Below, one piece after another: positions 46,040 through 57,795 of a stretch of DNA of 64,000 nt (position 1 is its first letter; every line of letters starts with the position of its first letter). The notes under the pieces are model-generated. The model had not been told where the DNA came from. It saw nothing but the letters and a program-made list of their open reading frames with translations, and made no database searches. The translations under genes and the position numbers were made by a program. This DNA is from Artocarpus heterophyllus. Taxonomy: Eukaryota > Streptophyta > Magnoliopsida > Rosales > Moraceae. Where the stretch lies: contig CM046353.1 of NCBI GenBank assembly GCA_025403435.1, positions 25,146,259 through 25,210,258 of the forward strand, in the 5' to 3' direction.

Positions 46040-47616
46040 TGTTAGACATGGTACCCTTAGGGGTAAAGTATTGTAATATGTTTTTGGAGATATTTTATCA
46101 ATAAAGAGTTTATTTATTATTCATATACCAGATATTGTCCTCTTTTTGTTCATTTATGTTGAATGTATAATAAGCAAACAAAAAATCTGAGACTGTTAGT
46201 CTAAACTTTTAAGAATTGTGCATATGATGGATAGATTATACAGAGGACATCAATCTTAAAGGTAATAACCTAAATCATAAGATCCACAATCGAGGAAATA
46301 AAGTTGGTCACTTTGTTCATACTAAGATTGTTATGTTGTCCATATCCCTAACAGGAGATAGCTTGTCTTGGTCATCAGAGTGGGACTCCATGAGTAAAAA
46401 CATTAGTGCATTGTCATAGATAATGATATATTGGATCAGGATATAAAAGTTGAATTGATTTGGTTAATAATTCTATTTGTGCAAATCAATTCACTTATAT
46501 AATCATATGTGTTGTGTCTTAATCCTAAAATGACTAATGGGCCCGTATTCTTGACTTATGTCTTTTGATGTACCAAAGGATAACATCCTACGTAAGTGAT
46601 GGTACGCATACCGATATATTGGGGACATGAATCTTGATTCATGTAGACTCATTATTTATAGATATAGAATCCATAGCTCTTTTTTGTAGAGTTAATAATA
46701 TTCTTTTATATGCATTATCCTATAATTAGAAGACTAGAGCACTCAACCATTTGAATACATAGGTGTAATTGAATGGTATACCATCTATAGGTAGTAAGTA
46801 TTCCATTAATGTGATAATAGAACATAAGATAAAAATAATTGAGAAGGTAAAACGAAATTTTTCTTCAAACCGATTATGAATATCCTATAAGGATGTAACA
46901 CATTATGATATGTTATGGACGATTAGCTTATTAAAGCTTGATAAGTTTATATAGTTTGAGAGTGTAGCTCTAAGCTTTTAATGAAGTAGCGTTATAGTTG
47001 ATAATTATAAAATATGTATCTGGGATATTGTAATTTATAATTATAGGAGCTTGAACTATATATGTCCATCGGGTCCCCTTTGCTAGCTCATTATAAATCC
47101 TATAATGATACGGCATGTTTTTCCTATATATTGGTGAAATTTGATAAGGTTGGATTTAATAATTCATGTTAGTTTATCGATTGATTTAATTTTGTAAATT
47201 GATTCAAGATAAACATGTTGAATTATTTGGATAATATTTTATTTTCTATGGGATTATCTGGATATGACTGTTCTAATCAGATAACTTCTCTATTGAGTTA
47301 TTTGAATTAAAACTAAGGCTCTATCTAAGAATCTCATGTGGAAAATAAGATATTCTCGTGGATCACAATTATCGTTCAGTTTGGCAGGCCGATGGGAAAC
47401 TTCAACCTGATGATGGAGTAAGTTTGACAAGCCAATCTCCTAAATCAGCCTGTCGATCGTGCGATAATCTATATATGCATTTTATATGCATTTTTTATGA
47501 GAAGTTGATCTAGACTCGAATTTTGAGGTCTAATCTGATAAGGTTTAATCCCAAACTCGACCACTATAAATATGGGGTGAGTTTTCTCAATTATTTAGAT
47601 CAATTGAGAAGCATAT
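46040..47616 (+). repeat. Copia LTR, 3'-truncated by Gypsy-2
   Basis: Starts TGTTAGACATGGTACCC inside the gypsy LTR and follows the copia LTR, at visibly higher divergence than the others, for 1,577 bp to GATCAATTGAGAAGCATAT. The last ~0.4 kb would lie beyond Gypsy-2, outside the window. The U3 palindromes (about 47375-47460) are eroded. Confidence 0.8.
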
Positions 47617-48067
47617 TGTCACGAGCTTACTTTCTCTAAAGCTACTCGTGCGGCCTTAGCACTTTTTCGGCCCTAAGTCAGCCTAACTCACTCACACACT
47701 TGGCTAGAATACAAGGGAATACAAGAGAAAACAAGGAGAACTTTGAAAGGAAAACTAGAAAGGAATGTTGTATCAAGCTTAAGAGAACTTTACAAGGCTT
47801 TTGATTCTCAGATGGTTGGCAAATGAAGGGGTTGGCCTAATTTATAGGCACCCTCCTCCCAAATTGACGGTCTAGATCAAAACACATGGCATCTATCCAA
47901 CAATTGCTAATCCTATCTAGAATATTCTAGCAAAATATGGAAGATATTTACAAGTGTGGAGTATTCTAGAGAACTCTACACTATTCTACATTTCCCCTAA
48001 GTGTCTCTAAAGTTCTAGAGAGTTCTAGAGTACTCTTAAGTCTTCCAAGACTTTTTGGGTTCTTTAA
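47617..48067 (-). repeat. Gypsy-2 3' LTR, distal part
   Basis: 451 bp ending at TGTCACGAGC (47617), the inverted end of the LTR. The other 155 bp are at 57001-57155. Internal short repeats of TTCTAGAGA/TCTAGAG occur at 47920-48035. No gene is seen. Confidence 0.75.
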
Positions 48068-49084
48068 TGTTGGACGTGTATGCCCTAAGAAGTAAAAAGT
48101 GTAACATGTTTTTTGAGACGTTTTTATCTATAAAGAATTTATTTATTATTAATATGCCAAATTTTGTCCCCTTTACATTCTTATTTGTTGAATGTATGTT
48201 AAGCAAACAAAAGTCTGAGACTGTCGTTCTAACCTTTAAGAATTGGGCATATAATGGATAGATTATGCAAAAGACATGATTCTTAAGGTGACGGTCTAAA
48301 TCATAAAATCCACAATGGAGGGAATAAAGTTGGGCACTTTATTGATGAAAAGATTGTTATGTTGTCTATATCCTTAACGAGAGATGGTTTGTCTTGACCA
48401 TCGGAGGTGGACTCTAAGAATAGAAACATTGGCATATTGTCATAGGGGATGATGTGTTAGATCAGGACATAAAGTAAATTGATTTGGATTAATAATTCTA
48501 TCTCGATAAATCGATTCACTTTAGATAATTATTTGTATTGTATCTTAATCCTAAGATGAATAGTGAGCCCGTTGTCTTGACTTATGTCTTTTGATATACC
48601 AAAAGGGTGACATCCATATTTTATAGTGGTATGCATGTCGGTACATTGGAGGCATGACTCTTGAAAGCATAGACCTGTTATTCATAGATATGAAATCCAT
48701 AGCTCCTCTTTAGGAGTAGTGATATTGTCTTATATGCATTATCCTGTAATTGGAAAACTGTAGCGCTCAACCATTTGAATACATAGGTGCAACCTGAATG
48801 GTATAGTGTCTTTAGATGGTAAGTTTTTTGATGGTGAGATAATAGAACGTAAGATAAAAATAATCAGGAAGGTAAGACAGAACTTGTCCTTAAGCCAAAT
48901 ATGGATAATCCTATAGGGATACGATTACATTATGATATGTCATGGAGACTATGCTATACAGGCTTCGTAATTCTATATAGTTCGAGAGTGTAGCTCTAAG
49001 CTTTTAGTGAAGTAGCATTGGAGTTGATAATTATGAAATGTATATCTGGGATATTGGGTTTCATAATTATCAGGAGCTTGAACT

Positions 49085-49465
49085 ATATAGGTCCATTTGT
49101 TCCCCTTTGCTAGCTCACAAAAATCCCGTAACGTACGGCGTGCTTTTCTAATAATTGGTGACTTATGTCAGATTTATCAAATTGGCTGAAATTTGATAAA
49201 ATCAGATAATTCGTTTTTGTTTATCAATTGAATTAATTTTGTGATAAAATTAATTCAAGATAAGCTTGTTGAATTATCAGTTGGTCTATTTGTTCCCCTT
49301 TGCTAGCTCACAAAAATCCCATAATGTACGACGTGCTTTTTCAATAATTAGTGACTTATGTCAGATTTATCGAATTGACTGAAATTTGGTAAAATCAGAT
49401 AATTCATGTCTGTTTATTGATTGGATTAATTTTGAATTAATTTGAGATAAACTTGTTGAATTATC
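49085..49465 (+). repeat. Tandem duplication inside the Copia-E 5' LTR
   Basis: The block from GTCCATTTGTTCCCCTTTGC to GAATTATCAG (49088-49280) is repeated in diverged form from 49283. The 3' LTR has this block once (about 56000-56260). Confidence 0.8.
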
Positions 49466-49611
49466 AAGATTATTTATTTTCCTAGAGACTATCTAGATAT
49501 GATTGTTTTAATCAGATAACTTCTTAACTGGGTTATTTGAATTTAAACTAATGCTCTATCTTAAGAATCTCGAGTGGAAAATAAAAATTTGCAAGGATAT
49601 TTTATCGGAGG

Positions 49612-49690
49612 TTCGGCATGCCGATCTTTAAGTTCGGCCTGCCGATTAAGGAGGTTCGGCATGCCGATCTACCTAGTTCAGCCTGCCGAT
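49612..49690 (+). promoter_or_regulatory. U3 cluster of TCGGC-xTGCCGA near-palindromes
   Basis: Four regularly spaced units: TTCGGCATGCCGATC, TTCGGCCTGCCGATT, TTCGGCATGCCGATC, TTCAGCCTGCCGATT. They lie about 120 bp before the TATA box. Similar clusters occur in every copia LTR of the window and again in the leader. Function is unknown; a protein-binding or RNA-hairpin role is inference. Confidence 0.6.
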
Positions 49691-49809
49691 TGGACGATAA
49701 AAGGATCACGTGTTTCCATGTAGATTTTATCAAACATTGATCCAAATTTGATTCTGATTCGAATTTTTAAGGCCATATTTGATAAGGACGGACTCTTGGG
49801 CCCAACTTC

Positions 49810-49817
49810 TATATAAA
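49810..49817 (+). promoter_or_regulatory. TATA box of the Copia-E 5' LTR
   Basis: CTATATAAAGGGGAGTGAG, in the same position as TATATAAAA at 56600-56608 in the 3' LTR. Transcription would start a few tens of bases later and cross the leader. Confidence 0.75.
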
Positions 49818-50206
49818 GGGGAGTGAGTCTCATTATTATTCAGATCAGTTGAGAAATCTAGAGTGAGACTCTATCAATGAGACTTTGAAACTCCCTAGAG
49901 AGCTATCATTTACAAGTCACGAATTGTAGCTTTAGGTATTTCTCAATTGGTTGGAAGGAAAGTCACTTGGGGAAAAGCTAAACAACATGAGCCCACACTC
50001 ACTCCAATCATGGATAGAGAATAGCAATGAAGACCAGTTGGTTGAGGCTCTTCTAGAACGTTACTTTTCTTCATAGATTGCGGTAGTTCTTCGGCATTTA
50101 AAGGTTAGTAAGATCTGGTTAATTTATGCATATAGTGTGCCAAACTTTTCAGAAAATACTCTAATATAAAAATTTCAAAATTTCGCTGCGTACTATCTTT
50201 CCAACA

Positions 50207-50220
50207 ATTGGTATCAAAGC
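50207..50220 (+). other. Primer binding site of Copia-E
   Basis: ATTGGTATCAAAGC directly after the LTR end; it contains TGGTATCA, the initiator-tRNA-Met complement with G-to-A at one base. Confidence 0.85.
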
Positions 50221-51811
50221 CATGTTTTTTATGTAAATTTGCGAGTTTGTGATCATACTATATGTATAACTTATGTTATCTTTATCTTTCTTATGCTTGA
50301 ATTTAAGTTTTTTTAGAGAGTTGGTACTCTAGGTTTCTATATATTTTTATGTTGTCATAGATTATATAGTGAATGTTTATTAATTAATTATGGTTGATTA
50401 AATTATTACTTAATTATTTATTAATTAATTAATTTATACCAGTTATGGTTCCTTAGAGATTAGAATGTGTATCTAAGTTTTGTTTATGTAATTAGATGGC
50501 GGACTATCATCTCCGTCTAGGAATTATTATTTAATTTTAAATTTGTAAGAATTTTGTAATTAAATAATCATTCGAAGAAGACGAATCTAGAAGATGGATG
50601 ATGGCGTTCCCAAGTATTTCTTGTGTCTCTAATTTTATGTTTTTGAATTATTGAAAATAAAATTGATAAATTGCATTAAAAACTATATTTTCTAAAAAGG
50701 GGTGATATTTGCTCGATCGGCAGGCTGGTGGTCGCAGGATCGGCAAGCCGGATGTGAGGTTCGATAGGCCATCCGTAGGGCAGAAATCTTGTGGCTCTAG
50801 CAGCAGGCCGAACCGTCATGATCAACAGGTCGACCGATCATATAGATCGGCTTGCCAGCAAAGAGTTGAAATTTTTTCTAGAAAAAGTGCAGTTTTTGAT
50901 ACAGTTTTAATTTTATTTTTGAGACAATTTTGAGAAACATTAAAATTTAGATATGACTAAAAATATGGAGTATTCGATCTATGCAGGATTGAAGAATTGT
51001 AGATGGGCATTACATGAAAAAGGATGCAGCTTGAGGATTCAAGGATGAAGAATCAATAATATGTTTCAATTATTCTCTTGCAATCTTTAATTTCTATTCT
51101 CTAGGGTGGAACCATAATATTATAGTTATTTATTATTATTTTGCTTGTAGCTTTGCTTGATTGCTTTGCTTGTCTGCATTATAATATGATTTGCCATGTA
51201 TATTGATAACATATCATATAGAATAGGGAGTGCCGTTCATTTAAAATTGTTAATGTAATGTTTTTAAAATAAAACCTTGATTTCAAAAGATTGAGTGAAG
51301 AAGGTTTTCGAAGAGAGGACCTAAGGCCTCCATCATTGGTCCATAGGTAGCACATGGTAGTTTCGACCCCCTAGGAAGGGACTTCATCATGTACGGGGTT
51401 GTATCTCCAAGAAAATAAGGTATTTTAGCAGGATTTATTATTGCACACCCCTAGGTGGTGATTGTAAATCATGGATAAAATATTGTAACGATGGTTATAT
51501 ACTCATGTTAATTTTATTATTAACCTCCTCTAGAAGTTTTGTTAATAAAATTAATGACCAAAGAAATGATTACTAATGTATGCTGGATCATACGGGTCTT
51601 GGATGGCATATATTAATTAGGAGAGGATCCGTGTTCCTGATTGAATTTGCCATCACTCCCCTAGGAGCTTGTTGAATTCTGAGTTAGGAATTATCGTTGT
51701 AAGCTTGTGATATTTTCAAGGTTTTGACACATAAACACATTTGTATGTTTTTACATGAATGTGTTAATGGTTGCTTATGTTTGGTATATGATTCTTTATT
51801 GTAGATTAAAA
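50221..51811 (+). other. Copia-E 5' leader
   Basis: About 1.6 kb without a conserved protein. It contains a second TCGGC/GCCGA cluster at about 50712-50875 and conserved blocks GGGTGGAACCATAAT and GAATAGGGAGTGCCG. The 74-residue frame at 50709-50933 spans the palindromes and is not conserved in Copia-B or Copia-C. Confidence 0.75.
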
Positions 51812-52735
51812 ATGTCTAAAAATGCTTTATCTTCGATACTTGACAAAAACCAATTAACCGGAGAGAATTATAATGATTGGAAACAGAACATGGATATCGT
51901 CCTCTCCTTGAGAAACTAAAATTCGTGTTGACAACCCCTTGTCCTCCCGAGCCTACGGGAGACTCCAATAATGAGCAATTCTAAGCGTACGATAGCTCGA
52001 AAGATGCAAACGATCAGACCCGCTGCGATGTTATGGCTAGCATGAATAATGTGCTGCAGGCTCAACATAAGGATTATAAGACTGCTAAGCAAATCTTGGA
52101 TAATCTAGAAGACATGTTTAGAGGCCAGGCCCTAACAAAGCGGCAAGGGGTGCTTCGAAAACTTCTTAACTGTAAGCAGAGGCCGGGGACATTTGTAAAG
52201 GAGCACATGATGTTGGTCATGAGTTACCTTGCTAAGGCACAAACGAATGGAGCTGACATCGATGCCAAAACTCAGATGACTATGGTCTTTAAGACTCTGC
52301 CTAAGGAGTTTATCCCGTTTAGAGCTACTTTCAATTTGAGTAATAGGTAGGATATGACCTTAATAGAGTTGATGAAATAGTTACAGAAGTTCAAACTGCT
52401 GATCAAGGAATCTCTTGCTGGTGGTGAGGCCAACTTGGTGACTGCTTCTGGTTCCAATTCTAACCATGAGAATGGAAAGAAGCAACGAGCCAAGAATGAG
52501 AAATCTTCTATTCCTACTAACAACAAAAGCAAGAAGAAGAAGAAAAAGAACCCCAAAGAAGCTTAAGTGCTTCTTCTACTGGAAGGTCAGGCACATCAAG
52601 AAGAATTGCAAGGACTTCCTTTCCCATGGAGGTAGGTATGATCTTATATATTTAGAAACTTGTTTGGTTGAGGAATCCAGTGACATTTGGGTCATAGATT
52701 CCAATGCAACAAATTATGTTTGCGTTTCTCTATAG
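51812..52735 (+). pseudogene. Copia-E gag and protease
   Basis: Starts MSKNALSSILDKN (51812), shifts frame near 51917, and is open again at 52033-52350 (MASMNNVLQAQHKDYKTAKQ, LEDMFRGQALTKRQG, EHMMLVMSYL). After stops in MTLIELMK* it continues in other frames to the basic segment and a damaged zinc knuckle CFFYWKVRHIKKNC (second Cys is Tyr). The protease active site at about 52693-52725 reads DSNATNYVC; the family has DSGATNHVC, so the Gly is lost. At least three frame changes and several stops make it non-functional. Confidence 0.9.
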
Positions 52736-53059
52736 AGGTTCAAAGAAATGAGAAATCTGCTCCGTAAAGACTTAATGATTTGGATGGGTGATGGATCCTC
52801 GATCTTAGCAGAAGCAGTGGGAGATGTCTATCTGTATTTTGATAATTATAGGAATTTAATTTTGTGAGATTGTTTTTGTGTTCCTAACTTAAAAGGAATT
52901 TAATTTCTATAGCTTGTTTCTTTAAAGACTCATATTTGGTTTTTTTAATAATAAAGTGGTGATTCGTAAAAACAAATTTTTTATCCATTCTAGATGGATG
53001 CAAAATAATCTATATTTTATCAAACCTAAGATGGACTTATTGCTTAATGTTGAGATATC
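52736..53059 (+). pseudogene. Copia-E protease end, followed by the integrase deletion point
   Basis: The protease C-terminal part is seen in pieces (GDGSSILAEAVGDVYLYFDN, NYRNLI) up to KQ-IFYQT and MDLLLNVEI-like text. At about 53050 the sequence passes from this region directly into the post-integrase segment (VCVGYPKG-like, starting near 53076). The GAG-pre-integrase HHCC region and the DDE core, present in Copia-C and Copia-F, are gone. Confidence 0.8.
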
Positions 53060-54992
53060 CAAAAGTTTATTCAGAAATTTGTGTGTTTGTAGGATATCCA
53101 AAAGGGACTAAAGGGAGTTATTTTTACAACCCAAAGGAAAAAAAAAGTAGTGGTTTTAACTAATGCAACTTTCCTTGAGGATAGTTACATGGATGACTTT
53201 AAGCCTCGAAGCAAAATGTGCTTGAGGAGTTAAGGAATGATCTAATCACCCTAGGGGTTCTGGTAGAAACCACTCCAATTGGTGTAGAAAATCCAAACGA
53301 ACCTGAACAATAGCCTAAGGGGCTTAGGAGTAGTGGGAGGATCAGGCATCATCCCGAGAGGTATATATTCAATGGTGAGGCCTTCTTGGCTAAATTGGAT
53401 GAACATGACAGGGATCCTTATACTTACGCAGAGGCTATGGAGGATGTTGATTCGAAACTCTAGATAGAGGCTATGAACACAGAGATGAAGTCTATGGAGA
53501 CTAATCGGGTTTGGGAGCTTGTGGATCTTCTCGAAGGGGTAAAACCCATAGGGTGTAAATGGATCTATAAGAGGAATAGAGGACTGAATGGAAAGGTCAA
53601 AACCTTTAAGGCTAGACTTTGGTAGTTAAGGGCTTACACACAAAAGAAAGGAATCGATTACGAGAAAACCTTTTCGCCTATAGCCATGCTTAAGTCTATC
53701 CAGATTTTCTTGTCCATAGTTGCTGCTCTCGATTATGAGATTTGGCAGATGGATCTCAAGATGACTTTTTTAAATGGCTATCTTGATGAGTCCATTTATA
53801 TGGAACAACTAGAAGGGTTCAAGGTCAAGGGTCAGGGAGGGCAAGGTTTATAAGCTATTAAAGTCAATATATGGACTTATGCAAGCTTCTCGTTCATGGA
53901 ACATAAGATTTGATCAAGTGATCAAGACTTATGGGTTCTCACAAAATGTGGATGGACCATGTGTGTACAAACACATTAAGGATGGGAATGTAGTTTTTCT
54001 ACTACTTTATATAGATGACATTCTGCTAATTGGCAATGACATTGGGGCATTGTCATCGGTCAAATTATGGTTGACCAAGCAGTTTGTGATGGACTTGGGT
54101 GAAGCTAATTTTGTTCTCGGTATCTAGATTTTTCTAGATAGGAAGAACAAAATGATAGCTTTGTCACAAGTCGACTACGTAGATAAAATTCTCAGGAGGT
54201 TTGCAATGCCGGATTTAAAGAAAGATGGGCAACCATCTAGGTCTGGAATTACTCTTTCTAAAAAAAACTCTCCAAAGTCTGAGGAAGATAGAGATACATG
54301 AAGAAGGTGCCTTATGCCTCGGTAGTGGGTAGTCCATGTATGCCATGCTTTGCACACGACTGGATATTTGTTATGCAGTCGAGATTGTAAGTCGATTTCA
54401 GGCAAATCTAGGACCAAACCACTAGGTTGCAGTAAAGCATATTTTTAAGTACCTGAGAAAGACTTGAGGGTATACACTTGTATATTCAAGTGAGGGCTTA
54501 ACTCCTCTAGGATATACTGATTTGGATTTCCAATCCTATTTGGATTCTAGGGGATTGACTTCAGGATTTGTGTTTACTCTGGGCAGCAGTGCCATCAGTA
54601 AGAGAAGTGTGAAGCAAGATTGCACTTCAGATTCAACATTGGAGGCGGAGTATGTGGCAGCCAGTGATGCTTTGAAAGAAGCAGTGTGGCTCCGCAAGTT
54701 CCTTAGGGATCTTGAGATAGTTCCTGGTATGGATAAGGCAATATCGCTATACTCTGATAATAGTGCGGTGGTAGCTAATGCTAAGGAACTAAGATTTCAC
54801 ACGAAGAGTAAGCATATTGATCGAAAGTATCATGTGATAAAGGACTTCGTCAAGGGTGGACATGTCATGGTGTGCAAAATTGGATCAGAAGATAATTTAG
54901 TTGATCCATTCATGAAAACACTTACTAAAAGAGTCTTTGAGAGGCATATGGAAGCTATGGGAATGCGACATTTGTCATCTTTACTCACTTAG
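53060..54992 (+). pseudogene. Copia-E reverse transcriptase and RNase H
   Basis: Pieces in order: the integrase tail (GSYFYNPKE-like), a linker, then RT from about 53480 (MKSMETNRVWELVDL, KPIGCKWIYKRNRG, YEKTFSPIAMLKSI, MTFLNGYLDESIYM). At 53879-54127 an open frame carries the catalytic motif LLYIDDILLIGND (YxDD, with Ile at the usual Val). After a frameshift, YVDKILRRFAMPD follows. RNase H is open at 54522-54992: TSDSTLEAEYVAASDALKEA, LYSDNSAVVANAKE and the C-terminus ending MRHLSSLLT with a stop at 54990-54992, just before the polypurine tract. RNase H looks almost intact; RT is split by shifts. Confidence 0.9.
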
Positions 54993-54993
54993 T

Positions 54994-55006
54994 GCAAGTG
55001 GGAGAT
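54994..55006 (+). other. Polypurine tract of Copia-E
   Basis: GCAAGTGGGAGAT directly before TGTTAGACGTG of the 3' LTR. Copia-F has its counterpart at 61532-61545. Confidence 0.85.
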
Positions 55007-57000
55007 TGTTAGACGTGTATGCCCTAAGGAGTAAAAAATATAATATGTTTTAGAGACATTTTTATTAATAAAAAATTTATTACGTTCATATTTGTTGAAT
55101 GTATGTTAAGCAAACAAAAGTCTGAGACTGTCATTCTAAACCTTTCAGAATTGGGCATATGATGGGCAGATTTTGTGTAAGACACGATTCTTAAGATGAC
55201 GGTCTAAATCATAAGATCCACAATTGAGGGAATAAAGTTGGGCACTTTATTCATGAAAGATTTTTATGTTGTCTATATCCCTAACGGGAGATGGTTTTTC
55301 TTGACCATCGGAGGTGGACTCTACAAATAGAAACATTGGCACATTGTCATAAGTGACGATGTGTTAGATCGGGATAAAAAGTGAATTGATTTAGATTAAT
55401 AATTCTATCTTGAAAAATTGATTCACTTCAGACAATCATTTGCATTGTATCTTAATCTTGAGATGAATAGTGGGCCCGTTGTCTTGACTTGTGTCTTTTG
55501 ATGTACCAAAGGGTGACATCCACATTTTCTAATGGTACGTATGCTAGTACGTTGGAGGCATAACTCTTGATAGCATAGACTTGTTATTCATAGATATAGA
55601 AACATAGGTCCTCTTGACGAGTAGTGATATCCTCTTATATGCAATATCCTGTAATTGAAAAACTGGAGCGCTTAACCATTTGGATACATAGGCGTACCCA
55701 AATGATATACTATCTTTGGATGGTATGTTTTCTGATGGTGAGATAATGGAATGTAAGATAAAAATAATCAGGAAGGTAAGACAAAACTTGTTCTTAAGCC
55801 AATTATGGATAATCTTATAGGGATACGATACATTATGATATATCATGGTGACTTAGCTACACAGGCTTCATAATTCCACATAGTTTGAGAGTGTAGCTCT
55901 AAGCTTTTAGTGAAGTAGCGTTAGAGTTGATAATTATGAAATGTATATCTAGGATATTGGGTTTCATAATTATCGGGAGTTTGAACTATATAGGTCTATT
56001 TGGTCCCTTTTGCTAGCTCACAAAATCTTGTAACGATACAGTGTGCTTTTCTAATAATTGGTGACTTATGTTTGATTTATTCGATTGGCTAAAATTCGGT
56101 AAAATCAGATAATTTGTGTTTGTTTATCAATTGCATTAATTCTGTGATAAAATTAATTCAAGATAAACTTGTTGAATTATCAAGATCAAATAATTCATGT
56201 CTGTTTGTTGGTTGGATTAATTTTGAATTAATTTGAGATAAACTTGTTGAATTATCAGAAATATTTATTTTCCTAGAGATTATCTAGATATGACTGTTTT
56301 AATTAGATAGCTTCTTGATTGGGTTATTTGAATTAAAACTGATGCTCTCTCTTAAGAATCTTGGGTGGGAAATAAAGATTCACAAGGATATTTTATCGGA
56401 GGTTCAATAGGTCAATCTTTAAGTTTGGCCTGCCGATTGAGGAGGTTCGGCAATCCAATCTGCTAGTTCGGCCTGCCGACCGAGCGTTAAAAGGATCACA
56501 TGTTTCCACGTAGATTTTATCAAACATTGATCCGAATTTGATTCTAATTCAAATTTTTAAGGCGTTATCTAATAAGGACTGACTCTTGGGCCCAACCTCT
56601 ATATAAAAGGGAGTGAGTCTCATTATTGTTTAGATTAGTTGAGAAATCTAGAGTGAGACACTGTTAGTGAGACTCAAAAACTCTAGGGATATCTATCATT
56701 CACAAATCACGAATTATAGCTTTAGGTATTTCTCAATTGGTTGGAAGGAGAGTCACCTGGGGAAAAGCTAAACGACGTGAGCCCACACTCACTCTGATCG
56801 TGGATAGAGAATAGCAAAGAAGACCAATTGGTTGTGGCTCTTCTAGAAAGTTACTTCTCTTCACAGATTGTGAGAGTTCTTCAGCATTCAAAGGTTAGTA
56901 AGATCTAGTTAATTTATGCATATAGTGTGTCAAACTTGTGTTTTGAAAAATACTCTGATATAAAAATTTTAAAATTCCACTACGTACTATTTTTCTATCA
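55007..57000 (+). repeat. 3' LTR of Copia-E
   Basis: 1,994 bp, TGTTAGACGTG to TTTTTCTATCA (the terminal CCAACA is eroded to CTATCA). It lacks ~40 bp near 55080 and the tandem block found in the 5' LTR. TATA box at 56600-56608; U3 palindromes at about 56400-56480. Confidence 0.9.
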
Positions 57001-57155
57001 TTCAGGATGCTTCTAGACTGGGGTTGAACCTCATGGAATGTTGTGGAATGGTGTAGATCTATCTAGGCCTTTCTAGAATCTTCCTTGGCCCATACTACCC
57101 TTAAAAATGCCCAAGAAAAGTGAGCAGCCTCTTTGTCGCTCGGTAGGGCATGACA
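57001..57155 (-). repeat. Gypsy-2 3' LTR, proximal part
   Basis: On the minus strand, TGTCATGCCCTACCGAGCG starts the LTR at 57155. The LTR is interrupted at 57000 by Copia-E and continues at 48067. Confidence 0.8.
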
Positions 57156-57168
57156 TTCTCCCCCACCT
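57156..57168 (-). other. Polypurine tract of Gypsy-2
   Basis: Minus-strand AGGTGGGGGAGAA immediately before the LTR start TGTCATGCCC. Confidence 0.85.
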
Positions 57169-57795
57169 ATGCTTGCGACGCCCTCGTCGCATCCCCGTGG
57201 TAATGTTGGATTTTGTCCTTAAATTGCCAAAGTGCCTCCTCGGTCTCCCAACTGGCAACGGTATGGGGCATCGCTTCCACTTGAGAAAGTACTCCCGATA
57301 GCTTGGCACACCCTGTCTTCGAATGACTCGATCTGCTAGTATTTCATCGACTTCCTTGTCAAAGGAAGTGACCACAACTATAGGTGCTCAATGGGAGACT
57401 CCCCTTGATGGATCTTCCAAGTCTTCATGGTATGGTTTGAGCATGCTCACGTGGAAGACTACATGGATCTTCAGCTTGGGTGGAAGGTGTAGTTTATATG
57501 AAACCTTACCTACACACTTGATCACCTCGAAAGGTCCTTCATACTTATGTATTAGACCCTTATGGACCTTCCTATGTGTCTTGAATTGCTATGGCAAAAG
57601 TTTTACTAGGACAAGGTCTCCTTCCTTAAACTCTATGTGCCTTCTTTTCTTGTCTACCCATTTCTTGATGCGTTTTGCCGCCTTGTGCAATGTTGCCTAG
57701 GCCGATTCTGCCTACTTGTGCCATGACTTGGCAAACTTGAATGCAACTAGGCTCTTCCCTTCATAGCGAGTGGCAAGGGAAATGGGAGTTATTGG
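57169..57795 (-). pseudogene. Gypsy-2 integrase C-terminal region and chromodomain
   Basis: From about 57790 downward the minus strand encodes the GPY/F-type module: KWVDKKRRHIEFKEGDLVLV, HKYEGPFEVIKCVGKVSYKL and FHVSMLKPYHEDLED. After a stop comes the chromodomain (about 57345-57200): EVDEILADRVIRRQGVPSY, EYFLKWKR, then in a shifted frame SWETEEALWQFKDKI. Chromodomains of this type are thought to direct insertion to modified heterochromatin. The aromatic residues (Tyr in REYFLKWK, Trp in WETEE) are visible. One frameshift lies after KWKR and one stop before the domain. The structure is otherwise complete. Confidence 0.85.

Larger units (their letters stand above)
48068..50206 (+). repeat. 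5' LTR of Copia-E
   Basis: 2,139 bp, TGTTGGACGTG...TTTCCAACA. It is longer than the 3' LTR because of a tandem duplication at about 49085-49465. The cluster of TCGGCATGCCGA-type motifs is at 49612-49690, and the TATA box is at 49810-49817. Confidence 0.95.
48068..57000 (+). mobile_element. Copia-E, nearly full-length Ty1/copia element lacking integrase
   Basis: 5' LTR (48068-50206), PBS, 1.6-kb leader, gag-protease (51812-53050), RT-RNase H (53060-54992), polypurine tract, 3' LTR (55007-57000). It is the most complete copia copy here and defines the family. GAG-pre-integrase and the integrase core are deleted at about 53050. Flanks are TTTAA (48063-48067) and TTCAG (57001-57005), which match at three of five bases, so a decayed target duplication is possible but not proven. 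The LTRs differ by indels and many substitutions. Confidence 0.9.

Noticed and set aside
47617..48067. A host gene promoter upstream of Copia-E
   Set aside because: The stretch begins with TGTCACGAGC and pairs with TGTCATGCCC at 57155 as the two ends of the Gypsy-2 LTR, so it is LTR sequence.
49612..49690. A CRISPR-like array of short repeats
   Set aside because: The palindromic units are about 12 bp, separated by irregular 5-12 bp, in a plant LTR. They lack the repeat-spacer geometry and have no cas genes nearby.
50207..50220. tRNA gene at the TGGTATCA sites
   Set aside because: Only 12-15 bases match the tRNA 3' end and they directly follow LTR ends; these are primer binding sites, not tRNA genes.
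48063..57005. Confident target-site duplication for Copia-E
   Set aside because: TTTAA and TTCAG agree at only three of five positions. It may be decayed, but I cannot claim it.
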